Part shown: positions 1 through 8,463 of the stretch, in pieces | How the letters are laid out: each line of letters begins with the position of its first letter | Numbering within the stretch: position 1 is the first letter of the stretch | Source: Mycobacterium europaeum | GTDB taxonomy: Bacteria > Actinomycetota > Actinomycetes > Mycobacteriales > Mycobacteriaceae | DNA length: 64,000 nucleotides | Direction: 5' to 3' | Assembly (NCBI RefSeq): GCF_002102155.1 | Contig: NZ_LQOU01000009.1 | Location: forward strand, 166,649 to 230,648 | The notes under the pieces: generated by a model | The model's database searches: none | Seen by the model: only the letters and a program-made list of their open reading frames with translations | What the model was told of the DNA's origin: nothing | Position numbers and translations under genes: made by a program

Positions 1-107
1 CTGTCCCGACGCCTGACCTCTTCGGTCATGTGCGTGGCCAGAAAGGTGCGCGCTTCGTTGCGGAATGCCTCGTCCGCTTGAGACAGCTCGACGCGAGAGA
101 AATCCAT
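1..107 (-). CDS. acyl-CoA dehydrogenase, N-terminal fragment (cut by window edge)
   Basis: Only the first 35 codons are inside the window; they begin MDFSRVELSQADEAF and continue with a helix-forming stretch typical of the N-terminal domain of acyl-CoA dehydrogenases. The ATG at 107 is preceded by an AAGGGG ribosome binding site. The gene is the most distal visible member of the minus-strand operon that starts at 5768, 14 bp after the next acyl-CoA dehydrogenase. Adjacent acyl-CoA dehydrogenase genes in mycobacteria often encode the two subunits of a heteromeric alpha2-beta2 enzyme (known for the ChsE-type cholesterol enzymes); that this pair does so is an inference. Confidence 0.75.
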   Translation of the reverse strand, partial: MDFSRVELSQADEAFRNEARTFLATHMTEEVRRRD

Positions 108-121
108 GATGTTGCCCCTTC

Positions 122-1180
122 CTACGCCGGCTGCGCCGCGCTCTCGCGGGCGGCCACGATCTCGGCCACCCGCTGGGCCGTGGCCCCCGGATCGCCTCCG
201 GCCAGTGGCCATCCTCGGGCACGCACCAGATACGCCGTCGCCGCGGCCTCGGCCGAGACCCCGAGGCCGCCTTGGATATGGACCGCCATGGTCGCCGCCC
301 TGGCTGCCTCCTCGGCCATGAAAACGAAGGCGGAGGGCGCCAATTCGGGGCGTTCGCCGGGTTCGTTGTCCAGGAACCAGGCGGCGCGGCGAGCCAGATT
401 GCGTCCGCCCTGAACGGTGATGGCCATATTCGCCAGCGGATGCGAGATGGCCTGCAGCGTGGAGATCGGCACGCCCAGCGTGTATCGCGTCTTGGCGAAT
501 TCGGCCGCGATGGTCATGGTCTCCTCCACCAGCCCGACCAGCGCCGCCGCGGTCAGCAGCCGCCATTCGTCCAGTGCCAGCCGGTAACTCGCCAGGGCAT
601 CGGGGCCTGAGGCGACGACCTCACGGGTGTCGGCCGCCGCCGGATCGACCCAGACCATCGGCAGGCGGCCGATGTTGTCGACCTTCGCCGGGCGGGTGGC
701 GAAGGTGAGGCGCACGACTTCGTCGCCCTCGCGGACGACGATGTGGTCGGCGATCGACCCCGAGGGAATCAACCGCGGGCCGCGCCCGGCGTCGATGCGC
801 GGGTCCAGCGCGGCAAGCTGTTCGCCGTCGGCCACCCCGGCTGCGCCCTCACCCAGCGCGCCGAGTCGCCCCAGCAGCCGCGCGGTGCAGACATGGTCGA
901 TCCACGGAACCGGCGCCAGAGACCGGCCGATCTCCTCGGCCACCAGGGTGAGGTCGACCAGGGTCGCGCCGTCACCGCCGCAGGACTCCGGCAATGCCAT
1001 CGTGGTCGCGCCCATCGCACACAACCTCTCCCACAGGTTCTTGTCGAAACCCGATGGCTCTGCGGCACGCACAGTTTCGATGGAGCAGTGCGCCTTGAAG
1101 AACTGCCCGTAGGCATTCTGCAGGGCCACATGGTCGTCGGACAGGCTGTAGTCCAGTCGGCGTAGTTCGAAGCGGTCCAT
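122..1180 (-). CDS. acyl-CoA dehydrogenase family protein
   Basis: This 352-residue protein has the acyl-CoA dehydrogenase architecture: a helical N-terminal domain, a middle beta domain, and a C-terminal helical domain ending in an IQGGLGVSAE segment equivalent to the flavin-contacting HGG(Y/I)G loop. It would oxidise an acyl-CoA thioester at the alpha-beta bond with FAD. It is shorter than the usual 380-400 residues, like the small FadE subunits of heteromeric steroid-type enzymes. The start at 1180 is chosen because a GGGAG site precedes it and the homologous region begins MDRFELRRL; an in-frame start at 1285 would add an unlikely Thr/Arg-rich leader inside the neighbouring gene. It lies 14 bp before another acyl-CoA dehydrogenase and 22 bp after an amidohydrolase gene, on one operon. 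Confidence 0.85.
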   Translation of the reverse strand: MDRFELRRLDYSLSDDHVALQNAYGQFFKAHCSIETVRAAEPSGFDKNLWERLCAMGATTMALPESCGGDGATLVDLTLVAEEIGRSLAPVPWIDHVCTARLLGRLGALGEGAAGVADGEQLAALDPRIDAGRGPRLIPSGSIADHIVVREGDEVVRLTFATRPAKVDNIGRLPMVWVDPAAADTREVVASGPDALASYRLALDEWRLLTAAALVGLVEETMTIAAEFAKTRYTLGVPISTLQAISHPLANMAITVQGGRNLARRAAWFLDNEPGERPELAPSAFVFMAEEAARAATMAVHIQGGLGVSAEAAATAYLVRARGWPLAGGDPGATAQRVAEIVAARESAAQPA

Positions 1181-1202
1181 CGTCAAGTGCTCCCGTTCTC
1201 GG

Positions 1203-2033
1203 TCAGGCGCGGTCGCCGAAGAAAAAGTCCTGCGCGTTGTTGTAAAGGTAGTTATCCAGCACGTCGGCCGGCAGATCAAGGGCACGGGCCTCGGGGATGA
1301 CCCGCCGCATGGGCAGCACCGGCCAGTCGGACGCGTAGATCACCTTGTCGCGACCGCGCGTGCGCATGTAATGCAGCAGGCTCTCCGGCAGCCGCTTGGG
1401 CGACCACGCCGACGTCATGAGGCGCAGATTCGCGTACTTCAGCAGCAAGCGGATCGCGACGTCCCACCACGGGTCGGCGCCGTGGATCATGCACAGCCGC
1501 AGTTCGGGGAATCGGACGCACACCCGATCCAGATGCATGGGGTGCTGGACCTCGCCGGGTATGGGCGGTCCCGGGATCCCGGTGTTGATACAGAGCGGAA
1601 GGTCCAGTTCCGCGCATTTGGCGTAGAGCGGGTAGTACACGGCGTCGCTGGGCGGGTATTGGCCGTCGCCCCAAAAGCTCGGCCCCACCACGGTATACGC
1701 GACGGGCAGGTCACCTACGATCGCGGCGAGCAGGCGCAGCGACGGCACCGGGCGCAGCAGGTTGACCCCTCCCATGGCCAACGCGAACCGATCCGGTTTG
1801 GCTTCGGCGAATTTGCGCGCGGTCGTGGACGGGTTGGCGAGCGAGTCCATCAGGATCGCCTTCTGCACGCCCTGTTCGTCCATCTCGGCGAGCAACTCGG
1901 AGAGGTCGACCGGGGCGAACATCGACTCGGGGCCCTTGAAGTAGTCGTCCCTGACTTTGAGCATCCACGTCGGCTGAGATTCGGCCTCCCCGAAGTGGAC
2001 GTTCACCAGGCAGTCAATCGCTTTGGTGTTCAT
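1203..2033 (-). CDS. amidohydrolase-family (ACMSD-like) protein, degenerate metal site
   Basis: This 276-residue protein belongs to the amidohydrolase_2 family of TIM-barrel metal-dependent hydrolases and decarboxylases. The C-terminal half keeps the typical CMIHG and YASDWP segments, the latter carrying the conserved Asp. Two usual metal-ligand positions look altered: the first strand reads VNVHFG where HxH is usual, and LPLCINTG replaces the expected His. It may therefore have a changed metal requirement or a different reaction. Its first 20 bases overlap the end of the upstream acyl-CoA synthetase gene, which implies translational coupling. Together with the second amidohydrolase at 3693-4895 it suggests C-C cleavage or decarboxylation of a CoA-linked or ring-derived intermediate, an inference from context only. 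Confidence 0.75.
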   Translation of the reverse strand: MNTKAIDCLVNVHFGEAESQPTWMLKVRDDYFKGPESMFAPVDLSELLAEMDEQGVQKAILMDSLANPSTTARKFAEAKPDRFALAMGGVNLLRPVPSLRLLAAIVGDLPVAYTVVGPSFWGDGQYPPSDAVYYPLYAKCAELDLPLCINTGIPGPPIPGEVQHPMHLDRVCVRFPELRLCMIHGADPWWDVAIRLLLKYANLRLMTSAWSPKRLPESLLHYMRTRGRDKVIYASDWPVLPMRRVIPEARALDLPADVLDNYLYNNAQDFFFGDRA

Positions 2034-3681
2034 GACTTCCTTCGGGTTCGTACCCTACCGGCGTGGCCACCGGAACGTGTTGAGTGGCTTGCTCTTTGGC
2101 CCAACGGTAGTTGGGCTTGCCGTTGCCGAGGCGTTCGATCTGCTCGACGAAGATGACGGCCTTGGGCGCCTTGAAATGGGCCAGTTGTGCCGTACACGCG
2201 CGGTAGAGGGTGTCCTGGGTGAGCCGCGCGTCGGGTTGCGTCGCGACCAGCGCGACTACCTCTTGGCCCCATCGCTCGCTTGGCCGCCCCACGACCAGGG
2301 CGTCGACGACACCCGGCTGCGCGCGCAGCACTTCTTCGACCTCCTCGACGAAAACCTTTTCGCCGCCGGTGTTGACGACCAGCGAATCACGGCCCAGCAG
2401 GCGGATGGTGCCGTCCTTCTCGAGCGATGCCCGGTCGCCGGGTATCACCACCCGCCGGCCCTCGATCTCGGGGAAGGTCCGTTGGGTCGCCTCGGCGTCA
2501 CCGAAGTAGCCGAGCGGAATGCGGCCGGTCCGGGCGGCCCAGCCGACTTCTCGCTCACCGGGCTGCAGGAACCGGCTGCGGTCGGCCGACACCACGGTGG
2601 CCCCGGCCCTGGGTTGAAAGGTCTCGCTGGCGGTTCCCTCGCGGCTGTGCCCGAACGCCATGTTGCCGCTTTCCGACGACCCGTAGCCCTCGATGATGGT
2701 GATGTGCGGCAGACATTCCATCAGCGCGCGTTTGTGTTTCGCGTTCGTCGCGGCGCCTCCGGTGCCGATCGCGTGCAGCGAGGACAAGTCGTAGGAACCC
2801 GCGCGCAGCTCGGCGATCAGCGGGCCGGCGTACGCGTCGCCCACCATGGTCATCATGCCCACCTGCTCGCGCTCCGCGGTTTCCCACACCGAACGCACGT
2901 CCAGCCTGTTGCGGTCGTCGTAGAGCACCACGGGCAGGCCGGCGCACAGCGCGGAGAAGGCGGTCCACATGCCGGCGGCATGCATGAGCGGCGAGACGGC
3001 GAACCACGGCTGCCCGCCCGCGGCGACCTTGTCGTGGATCTCGGTGACGCTGGCATGATCGGCGCCCACCATCGACGACACGTACATGTCGCTCTGTCTC
3101 CACAGCACCCCCTTCGGGCGCCCCGTCGTCCCGCCGGTGCACATCATGATGAGGTCGTCGGGAGACCCGGTGTCCTCGCGGTGGAGGCTGACGGACGCCA
3201 GGGCGTCGTCGAGCGAGATCGCTTTCGGCAGTTGGGGAACCGCGCTGCCGTCGTCGATGGAGATCAACAACTCCGTCCCGATCGGCGGCAAGACGTCGGC
3301 GAACCGCGCACCGAGCGAGCGGTGGTAGATGATGCCCCGGGGGCGGACGTAGTCGAGCAGGTCGCGGATCTCCCTGGCCGAGTAGTGGTGGTTCACGTTC
3401 ACCGGGACGGTGCGCGCCTTCAGGCACCCGATGACCATGTCGGGGTACAGGTCGTTGTACATGAGCAGCGCGATGCGATCCTGGCCGCACTCCCAGCGCC
3501 GCAAGTCCTCGCGGGCCGCGTAGACGCCGAAACCCTTCTCCTCGAGGTAGTTCGCCAATCGGTTGGTGCGGACCGCGGAATCGGAGAACGTGCTCTTGCG
3601 GTCGCCGCACACGGTCATCAGCCTGTCGGGCACGGCGTCGGCGATGGCGTCCAGAACCGCGCCCACAGTCCATTCACTCAT
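2014..3681 (-). CDS. acyl-CoA synthetase, FadD19-like AMP-binding ligase
   Basis: This is a 555-residue ANL-superfamily enzyme expected to form an acyl-adenylate and then an acyl-CoA. The phosphate-binding loop CTGGTTGRPKG is at about residues 181-191, the adenine motif YGSSESG follows mid-protein, the hinge region reads LLGRDSLVVNTGGEKVF, and the catalytic C-terminal Lys lies at about residue 522 in GNGKPNYRWAKEQ. The overall pattern, including GKPNYRWAKEQ, resembles mycobacterial FadD19, a ligase for steroid side-chain acids; substrate identity here is not established. The start at 3681 gives the expected family N-terminus; the open frame extends upstream only into the next gene. It is 11 bp after the amidohydrolase gene at 3693-4895. 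Confidence 0.85.
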   Translation of the reverse strand: MSEWTVGAVLDAIADAVPDRLMTVCGDRKSTFSDSAVRTNRLANYLEEKGFGVYAAREDLRRWECGQDRIALLMYNDLYPDMVIGCLKARTVPVNVNHHYSAREIRDLLDYVRPRGIIYHRSLGARFADVLPPIGTELLISIDDGSAVPQLPKAISLDDALASVSLHREDTGSPDDLIMMCTGGTTGRPKGVLWRQSDMYVSSMVGADHASVTEIHDKVAAGGQPWFAVSPLMHAAGMWTAFSALCAGLPVVLYDDRNRLDVRSVWETAEREQVGMMTMVGDAYAGPLIAELRAGSYDLSSLHAIGTGGAATNAKHKRALMECLPHITIIEGYGSSESGNMAFGHSREGTASETFQPRAGATVVSADRSRFLQPGEREVGWAARTGRIPLGYFGDAEATQRTFPEIEGRRVVIPGDRASLEKDGTIRLLGRDSLVVNTGGEKVFVEEVEEVLRAQPGVVDALVVGRPSERWGQEVVALVATQPDARLTQDTLYRACTAQLAHFKAPKAVIFVEQIERLGNGKPNYRWAKEQATQHVPVATPVGYEPEGSHEHQSD

Positions 3682-3692
3682 GGCGCGGGCTG

Positions 3693-4895
3693 CTAAGCGG
3701 CCGACGGGATCGGGACGCCAAGCAGGTCGAGCGCATTGTCGCGCATCACTTTTCGGACGTCGGCTTCGTTGAAGCCATTGAGTTCCGCGACGAACGAGAC
3801 CGGTGTCTCGAGGCCTTCGCCGTGCGGCCAGTCCGACCCGAACAGGATCTTGTCGATGCCGATGACGTTGGCCAGTTCGGGCAGATCGTCCTCGTAGTAG
3901 GGAGCGATCCACACGTTGTTGCGTAATTGCTCCACCGGGTCCTCGGGGAAATGCCGCGGGTAGTTGTTGGCGACCTTCTTCAGCCGCTTGATCAGCCGAT
4001 GCACGAAGTAGGACCCGTTTTCGATGCTGACCGCCCTGAGCTTGGGGTGGCGGGTGAACACGCCGTGCACGATCATCGAGGCCATCGTGTCGTGGATGGC
4101 ACGGTCGTCGAGGAGAACCTGATCCAATGGATCCTTGTCCCCGAATCCTTCGAAGGTCGCCTTGCCGCCCCACTGCGCCGCGATGTGCAGATACCCGCTG
4201 TCGCTGAGGTGAAAGCCCACCGGCACACCCGCCTCGGCAAGCCGGGCCCACACCGGGTCGTGACTCGGATCGCCCAGCGATCTCGGCTTCACCACACCGG
4301 GCACCGGCGCGGGCCGCACCAGCACCAGCTTGGCGCCTCGCGCCAGCACGAACTCAACCTCTTCTACCGCCTTGGCCGGGTCGGCCAGCGAGATGATGGG
4401 CGCGGCGATGATTCGGTGATCGGGCCGGTCGAAGCCCCAATCGTCGTCGAGCCACAGGTTGAACGCGTGCACCGAAGCCATCGTGGCCTCGATGTCGTGC
4501 TTGAGCGCCTCCTCGACGCCGCACGCGAAAGTCGGCAGCATGAACACCGTTTCGATGTCCTGGGTGTCCATCACCGCAACGCGCGCGTCACGGTTCTGGT
4601 ACTCGGGGTGGCTGGCCAGCCGCTCGACCTTCATCAGCGAGGCGGGGTCGACCCCTTCGGGGATCTCGCCGCGGAACAACAGGTCCAGGCAGCCCGGCAC
4701 GATGATCGGGTCAAAGGTCGGGTTGGGGATGAAATGGTTGACCCGATCTCCGATCACGGCCCAGGTGCGCTTGCCGTCGTTGAGCATCTGCACGCCCCGC
4801 CGCTTGAACTTCTTGTCCAGGTGGCGGGTGAAGGCGTCCAGCGGTTCGTAGTAGTGGTTGTCGACGTCGATCGCCTGGTAACCCAAGCTGGCCAT
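3693..4895 (-). CDS. amidohydrolase-family protein
   Basis: This 400-residue TIM-barrel protein has a near-complete amidohydrolase_2 signature: IDVDNHYYEP at the N-terminus, VGFHLSDSGY with the mid-barrel His, the segment around RHPKLRAVSIENG, and ILFGSDWPHGEG with the conserved Asp. Mycobacteria carry many such paralogues beside fatty-acid and sterol catabolism genes and few are characterised. The start at 4895 is preferred over the ATG at 4901 because the GGAAAGGA ribosome binding site overlaps the upstream ATG. It sits between the FadD19-like ligase (11 bp) and a crotonase (30 bp) on the operon that begins at 5768. It may hydrolyse or decarboxylate a pathway intermediate; nothing in the sequence fixes the substrate. 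Confidence 0.8.
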   Translation of the reverse strand: MASLGYQAIDVDNHYYEPLDAFTRHLDKKFKRRGVQMLNDGKRTWAVIGDRVNHFIPNPTFDPIIVPGCLDLLFRGEIPEGVDPASLMKVERLASHPEYQNRDARVAVMDTQDIETVFMLPTFACGVEEALKHDIEATMASVHAFNLWLDDDWGFDRPDHRIIAAPIISLADPAKAVEEVEFVLARGAKLVLVRPAPVPGVVKPRSLGDPSHDPVWARLAEAGVPVGFHLSDSGYLHIAAQWGGKATFEGFGDKDPLDQVLLDDRAIHDTMASMIVHGVFTRHPKLRAVSIENGSYFVHRLIKRLKKVANNYPRHFPEDPVEQLRNNVWIAPYYEDDLPELANVIGIDKILFGSDWPHGEGLETPVSFVAELNGFNEADVRKVMRDNALDLLGVPIPSAA

Positions 4896-4925
4896 GATCA
4901 TCCTTTCCGGTGCTACCGGCGAGCA

Positions 4926-5768
4926 CTAAGCGTCGGTCGGGTTGAGCGAGGGGAACTGCGGGGGGCGCTTCTCCAGGAAGCTGGTGATGCCTTCGATGAC
5001 GTCCGGCCGTGGCATCGCCTCGTGCAGCAGGACCTCGGCGCGCGACGTGGCGTCCATGACGTCTCGAGTGGCGTCGCCGTATACCTGCCTCTTGATCACT
5101 TCCATCGACGCCGGTGAGCAGTTGCGGGCGATGTCCTCCGCGTACTCCAGCGCTCGCGTCATCAGATCCTCGGGAGCGACCACTTCCTTGACGAGGCCGA
5201 GCTCGGCCGCCTCCTCGGCGAGGAAGGTCCGGCCACTCAACAGCAGATCCAGGGCCGCGCCCCAGGTTGTCAGTCTCGGCAGGATCCAGGAGATGCCGAA
5301 CTCGGCGATCAGTCCGCGGCGGGCGAAGACCGCGGCGAACTTGGCGCCGGCGGCCGCGAACCGTACGTCGCACATCAGCGCCTGGGTCAGGCCGATGCCG
5401 ACGCAGGCGCCGTTGATGGCGACGACAACGGGCTTGCGCAGGGTGGTCACGAAATGCGGCGGGCGTTCCCCCACCAACTCGGCGAGGTTGGTCTTACTCG
5501 CCTTCTCCATCGTGTCGCCGTAGCTTGGTGCGGAATTCGGCGTGCCCAGATACGCACCGGCGCAGAATCCTTTGCCCCGGCCGGTCAGCACGACCACGCG
5601 GATGGCCGGATCCTGTTCGGCGCGGTCGATCGCGGCGTAAAAGCCGGCGGCCAGGTCCGGCCCCCAGGCGTTGAGGCGGTCCGGACGGTTGAAGGTCAGA
5701 ATCGCGACGCCGCTACCGGTCGCCTCGTAGAGCACCGCGTCCCCGGAAGCGTCGTCCCTGCCGGACAT
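4926..5768 (-). CDS. enoyl-CoA hydratase/isomerase family protein (crotonase)
   Basis: This 280-residue crotonase is the first gene of a minus-strand operon of at least six genes. It carries the oxyanion-hole segments GKGFCAGAYL and NGACVGIGL. The two catalytic Glu positions of classical enoyl-CoA hydratase are not kept: the segment after the second glycine motif reads TQALMCD, and the later position reads FARRGL. It may therefore be an isomerase, hydrolase or C-C lyase rather than a simple hydratase. The ATG at 5768 follows GAGGAGG at a spacing of about 11. An operator-like site lies at 5815-5833, about 47 bp upstream of the start. Confidence 0.85.
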   Translation of the reverse strand: MSGRDDASGDAVLYEATGSGVAILTFNRPDRLNAWGPDLAAGFYAAIDRAEQDPAIRVVVLTGRGKGFCAGAYLGTPNSAPSYGDTMEKASKTNLAELVGERPPHFVTTLRKPVVVAINGACVGIGLTQALMCDVRFAAAGAKFAAVFARRGLIAEFGISWILPRLTTWGAALDLLLSGRTFLAEEAAELGLVKEVVAPEDLMTRALEYAEDIARNCSPASMEVIKRQVYGDATRDVMDATSRAEVLLHEAMPRPDVIEGITSFLEKRPPQFPSLNPTDA

Positions 5769-5814
5769 CTCCCCCGCTACCTCCTCACGCGCAATTCCGG
5801 GTGTTTTGTACGCA

Positions 5815-5833
5815 TACTGTATACCTATCGGTA
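5815..5833. promoter_or_regulatory. putative operator, copy 1 of a shared 19-bp motif
   Basis: The sequence TACTGTATACCTATCGGTA lies in an AT-richer spot between the minus-strand crotonase operon and the plus-strand microaggregate-binding protein gene. Its ends form an imperfect inverted repeat (TACnG and CnGTA). It closely matches 8314-8332 in reverse complement and shares the ACTGTA core with 10962-10980 and 27330-27348. A TetR-family gene lies 2.6 kb away; that it binds here is an inference. Confidence 0.5.
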
Positions 5834-6054
5834 CCGTTTTCCACAACCGGCTCCACGCACCCACGCACCCCGGCCGAACAGCGGATTTCGGCTCGCTGAA
5901 CCGCACGCATGACGGCCATCGGGGCGCCACTCGTCGCCCCGCGCGCAGCCCCGGTGTCCCACGTGTGGCGAGCACCACGGGCCGATCGCGTTTCCTCGTG
6001 CCGGCGAACAGGGAAAGCCAACACACATACCCACTACCAGGGAGGGAAATCGCA

Positions 6055-6291
6055 ATGGTTGACATCAAGAGCGGCCCGGTCGAGTTGGTCCAGGGCGTCG
6101 TCGAAGCCGTCTTCGGCAAGGCCAAGGAAATCGTGGGCACGATCATCGGCCGCAACGATCTGGTCAACGAGGGCCAGGCGCAGCAAGACAAGGCCGACGC
6201 TCAGCGCAGCGCGGCGAAGAAGGAAGCCGCGGCCGAGAAGGCCCGCGGCAAGGCCAAGGCCGCTGAGGCGCGCGAGCGGGCCGAACAGTAA
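6055..6291 (+). CDS. CsbD-like small protein (microaggregate-binding protein 1 family)
   Basis: This 78-residue, highly charged protein begins MVDIKSGPVELVQGVVEAV and has the CsbD-like pattern of a short N-terminal helix, a GxxxxxxxLxxEGxxQ turn (GRNDLVNEGQAQQ), and a long Ala/Lys/Glu-rich helix to the C-terminus. The family is annotated in mycobacteria as microaggregate-binding or stress-related protein; biochemical function is unclear. There is no signal peptide or membrane segment. A strong GGAGGGAA site precedes the ATG, so high expression is plausible. It is transcribed divergently from the crotonase operon, with the putative operator at 5815-5833 between them, and is followed directly by a strong hairpin at 6304-6331. 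Confidence 0.8.
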   Translation: MVDIKSGPVELVQGVVEAVFGKAKEIVGTIIGRNDLVNEGQAQQDKADAQRSAAKKEAAAEKARGKAKAAEARERAEQ

Positions 6292-6303
6292 ATCGCTGAG
6301 TTG

Positions 6304-6331
6304 AGGCCCGGTCACCGCGGTGGCCGGGCCT
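6304..6331 (+). terminator. strong hairpin, likely terminator
   Basis: The arms AGGCCCGG (6304-6311) and CCGGGCCT (6324-6331) pair perfectly, and an inner CACC/GGTG stem extends the hairpin almost to a closed loop. It lies 13 bp after the stop of the small CsbD-like gene and before the convergent DapA-like gene. There is no long U-tract, as is usual in mycobacteria. Confidence 0.65.
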
Positions 6332-6377
6332 CCGATTTCCATGTGTGCAGTTGTGACGCAGCCGTTTTGGCCGCTCA

Positions 6378-7385
6378 CTAGGCCTCGATGAGCCCCAGTC
6401 GGCGATAGGCGCTCTCGATCTGCGCCTTGGCCTCCGGCGGCAACTCCGCCTGGGGTGGCCGGGAATGCGGATAGGCACCTATCGGCAACCCGAGGAGCGA
6501 GGCGGCGTACTTGAACGCGCCACCCCAGTGAGTGAAATAATCCGGCCGGCCCGGGTAGCACGTCCACCAGGATCCGACGTCGAGGTCGAACTGGTCGAGG
6601 CCCGACTCGCGGCCGAAGTCCATCGCCTCGAGCAGCTTGTCGTTTTGCACCAAATCCCAGTACTGCGAGAACAATCGCCGCTGCGGCGTCTCGAAAAGAT
6701 AGCCCGCCGTGCCCAGTTGCGCCGGACAGACGATCCCGTCGCGCAGCCAACCGGCGCGATACACCGTCTTGTCACATTCCCAGAGCGCCAGGCCGGGGGC
6801 CAGCTGATGGAGCATCCGGCTGTTCGCCGGCCGAAAAGCGCCCTCCTTGGTGGCACACACCGCGGGCACCTCGTCGTAGATCCGCGCGCTTTCGGCCGCG
6901 GTCAGCACGTAGCCGGACGACGGTGAGTTGAACATGCCCAGCGCGATGTCGGTACGCGAGGCAATGTAGTTGAAGAATCGCAGCACCCCCTCGCCGCCGT
7001 GCACCTCCATCATCGGCGTTTGGATATAGACGATGTCGGCGCCGGCTTGCTGGGCGTGCAATGTCAACTCCAGACAGTCCTTTGCGGTGATGGCCGCCGT
7101 GCAGGCTTGCACGACGACCTCGGGGTTGGCGGCACGCCCTTCCTCAATGGCGACCTCCAGCAAGCGTTTTCGCTCGTCGATCGTCAACGCCCAGAACTCC
7201 GAGAGGCCGCTGGTGCACCACAACATCGGATGCCCGAGGTCGCCTACGCAGTAACGAACCAGCGTCCGGTAGGCCTCCCAGTCGATGTCGTCGCCATCGG
7301 GCCCGCAGAACGGGGTATAGAGCGAGTCACCGATTCCCCGCAATGCGCCACGCGCCCACGCGCGGGCCTCGCTTGCCGTCGCCAC
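6378..7385 (-). CDS. dihydrodipicolinate synthase (DapA) family aldolase/lyase
   Basis: This 335-residue TIM-barrel protein is of the DapA/N-acetylneuraminate lyase class I aldolase family. The Schiff-base Lys is visible in VCATKEGAF. The family motif YNxP, whose Tyr relays protons, is replaced by MFNSPSSG, so Tyr has become Phe. The protein is about 40 residues longer than typical DapA, with an acidic C-terminal extension. The GTG at 7385 is chosen because GGAAGGAG precedes it by seven bases and the family N-terminus begins here. True lysine-pathway DapA is unlikely given the genome context: it lies 44 bp downstream of an SDR gene in a catabolic region. Retro-aldol cleavage or hydration of an oxo-acid intermediate is plausible. 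Confidence 0.8.
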   Translation of the reverse strand: MATASEARAWARGALRGIGDSLYTPFCGPDGDDIDWEAYRTLVRYCVGDLGHPMLWCTSGLSEFWALTIDERKRLLEVAIEEGRAANPEVVVQACTAAITAKDCLELTLHAQQAGADIVYIQTPMMEVHGGEGVLRFFNYIASRTDIALGMFNSPSSGYVLTAAESARIYDEVPAVCATKEGAFRPANSRMLHQLAPGLALWECDKTVYRAGWLRDGIVCPAQLGTAGYLFETPQRRLFSQYWDLVQNDKLLEAMDFGRESGLDQFDLDVGSWWTCYPGRPDYFTHWGGAFKYAASLLGLPIGAYPHSRPPQAELPPEAKAQIESAYRRLGLIEA

Positions 7386-7429
7386 AGTCGACTCCTTCCT
7401 TTCCGGCCGAGCCGTTGAGTTCCGGGCGG

Positions 7430-8227
7430 TCAGGTGAAGTCCGAACCGCCGTCGACGTTGATGTTGGCCCCCGTCATGTAGGAGTTGCGCCGTGAGGCGA
7501 GGAAGGCGACCACCGGCCCGATCTCCTCCGGCAGCCCCGCCCGCGGCATGTGCGCCGGATGGCCGAAGTGCTTGGCAATGGCGTCCATTAGCGCGTACGG
7601 ATCGCCACCGTCGACACCCACGGATTCCGCCCAACCGACCAGCGACTCGGAGGCGATGCTGCCGGGCGAGACCACGTTGACCAGGATTTCGTCCTTGGCC
7701 AAGAACAGGGACAAGTTCTTGGAGACGCTGGTCAGCATCGACTTGGCCGCCGTGTAGGCGGGCAGCATGACACTCTGTCGCTGGGTCGAGTGCGCCGAGA
7801 AGTTGACGATCCGCGCCCAGTGCGCCTTGCGCAGCAGCGGAAGCGCCGCGCGGACGCAGCGCACCATCCCCATCACCCCGTCTTCGACGGCTTGGCGCCA
7901 CTGTTCGTCGGTCAGATCGTCGAACGTGCCCGCCGCGCCCGGACCGACCGTATTGACAAGCACATTGAGTTCACCGCCCCATCGCCGGCCGAGGTCGGCG
8001 AATGCCTCCTCAACCCGCCCGGGGTCGGCGATGTCCGCGACGATGCCGACGGCGTCCGGGCTACCGCGTCCCGCCAGGTCCGCCACCGCGGAATCGAGGA
8101 CGTCGCGACTGCGGCCCACCACCGCGACCCGGGCGCCCTCGTCGGCAAGGCAGCGGGCCGCCGCCAAACCCATCCCGCGGCTACCGCCGACTACTACCGT
8201 CGCGGCATTCGCCAGGCCTAGATCCAT
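7430..8227 (-). CDS. short-chain dehydrogenase/reductase (SDR)
   Basis: This 265-residue SDR has the cofactor loop GGSRGMG at residues 14-20, a NTVG variant of the NNAG motif, a catalytic Ser in NFSAHS, and the YTAAK active site. The C-terminal NINVDGGSDFT is typical of FabG-like enzymes. It would oxidise or reduce a hydroxyl or keto group with NAD(P)(H). It is the first gene of the unit that includes the DapA-like gene and is divergent from the TetR regulator at 8464; the putative operator at 8314-8332 lies about 87 bp upstream of its start. Confidence 0.85.
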   Translation of the reverse strand: MDLGLANAATVVVGGSRGMGLAAARCLADEGARVAVVGRSRDVLDSAVADLAGRGSPDAVGIVADIADPGRVEEAFADLGRRWGGELNVLVNTVGPGAAGTFDDLTDEQWRQAVEDGVMGMVRCVRAALPLLRKAHWARIVNFSAHSTQRQSVMLPAYTAAKSMLTSVSKNLSLFLAKDEILVNVVSPGSIASESLVGWAESVGVDGGDPYALMDAIAKHFGHPAHMPRAGLPEEIGPVVAFLASRRNSYMTGANINVDGGSDFT

Positions 8228-8313
8228 GGCAATTCCCGTGGCTCATCGGCTGACTCGGTCAATGGCTTCAGCCCGGTCATCGTCGCCCGCCCAGCCGTCG
8301 TTACCAAAAAGCC

Positions 8314-8332
8314 TACGATAGGTATTACAGTA
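8314..8332. promoter_or_regulatory. putative operator, copy 2 of a shared 19-bp motif
   Basis: The sequence TACGATAGGTATTACAGTA is the reverse complement of a motif nearly identical to copy 1: TACTGTA(A)TACCTATCG is shared with one base of spacing difference. It lies between the divergent SDR and TetR genes, the position expected for an autoregulatory operator. Confidence 0.5.
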
Positions 8333-8463
8333 GCAGAGGAAAAACGCACGGAACTGCCGGTTGACGTTCATCGTCGAGCGGCGACGAGCCTAGGTATGCG
8401 CAGGTGAGTTTGCCCGACTCTCCGACCGTACGCACAGGATACATCGTGATGGAGGTGCCCGTA

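Noticed and set aside
6378..7385. Lysine-pathway dapA
   Set aside because: The catalytic Tyr is missing, the protein is longer, and the gene is in an operon with an SDR rather than with dapB or lysine genes.
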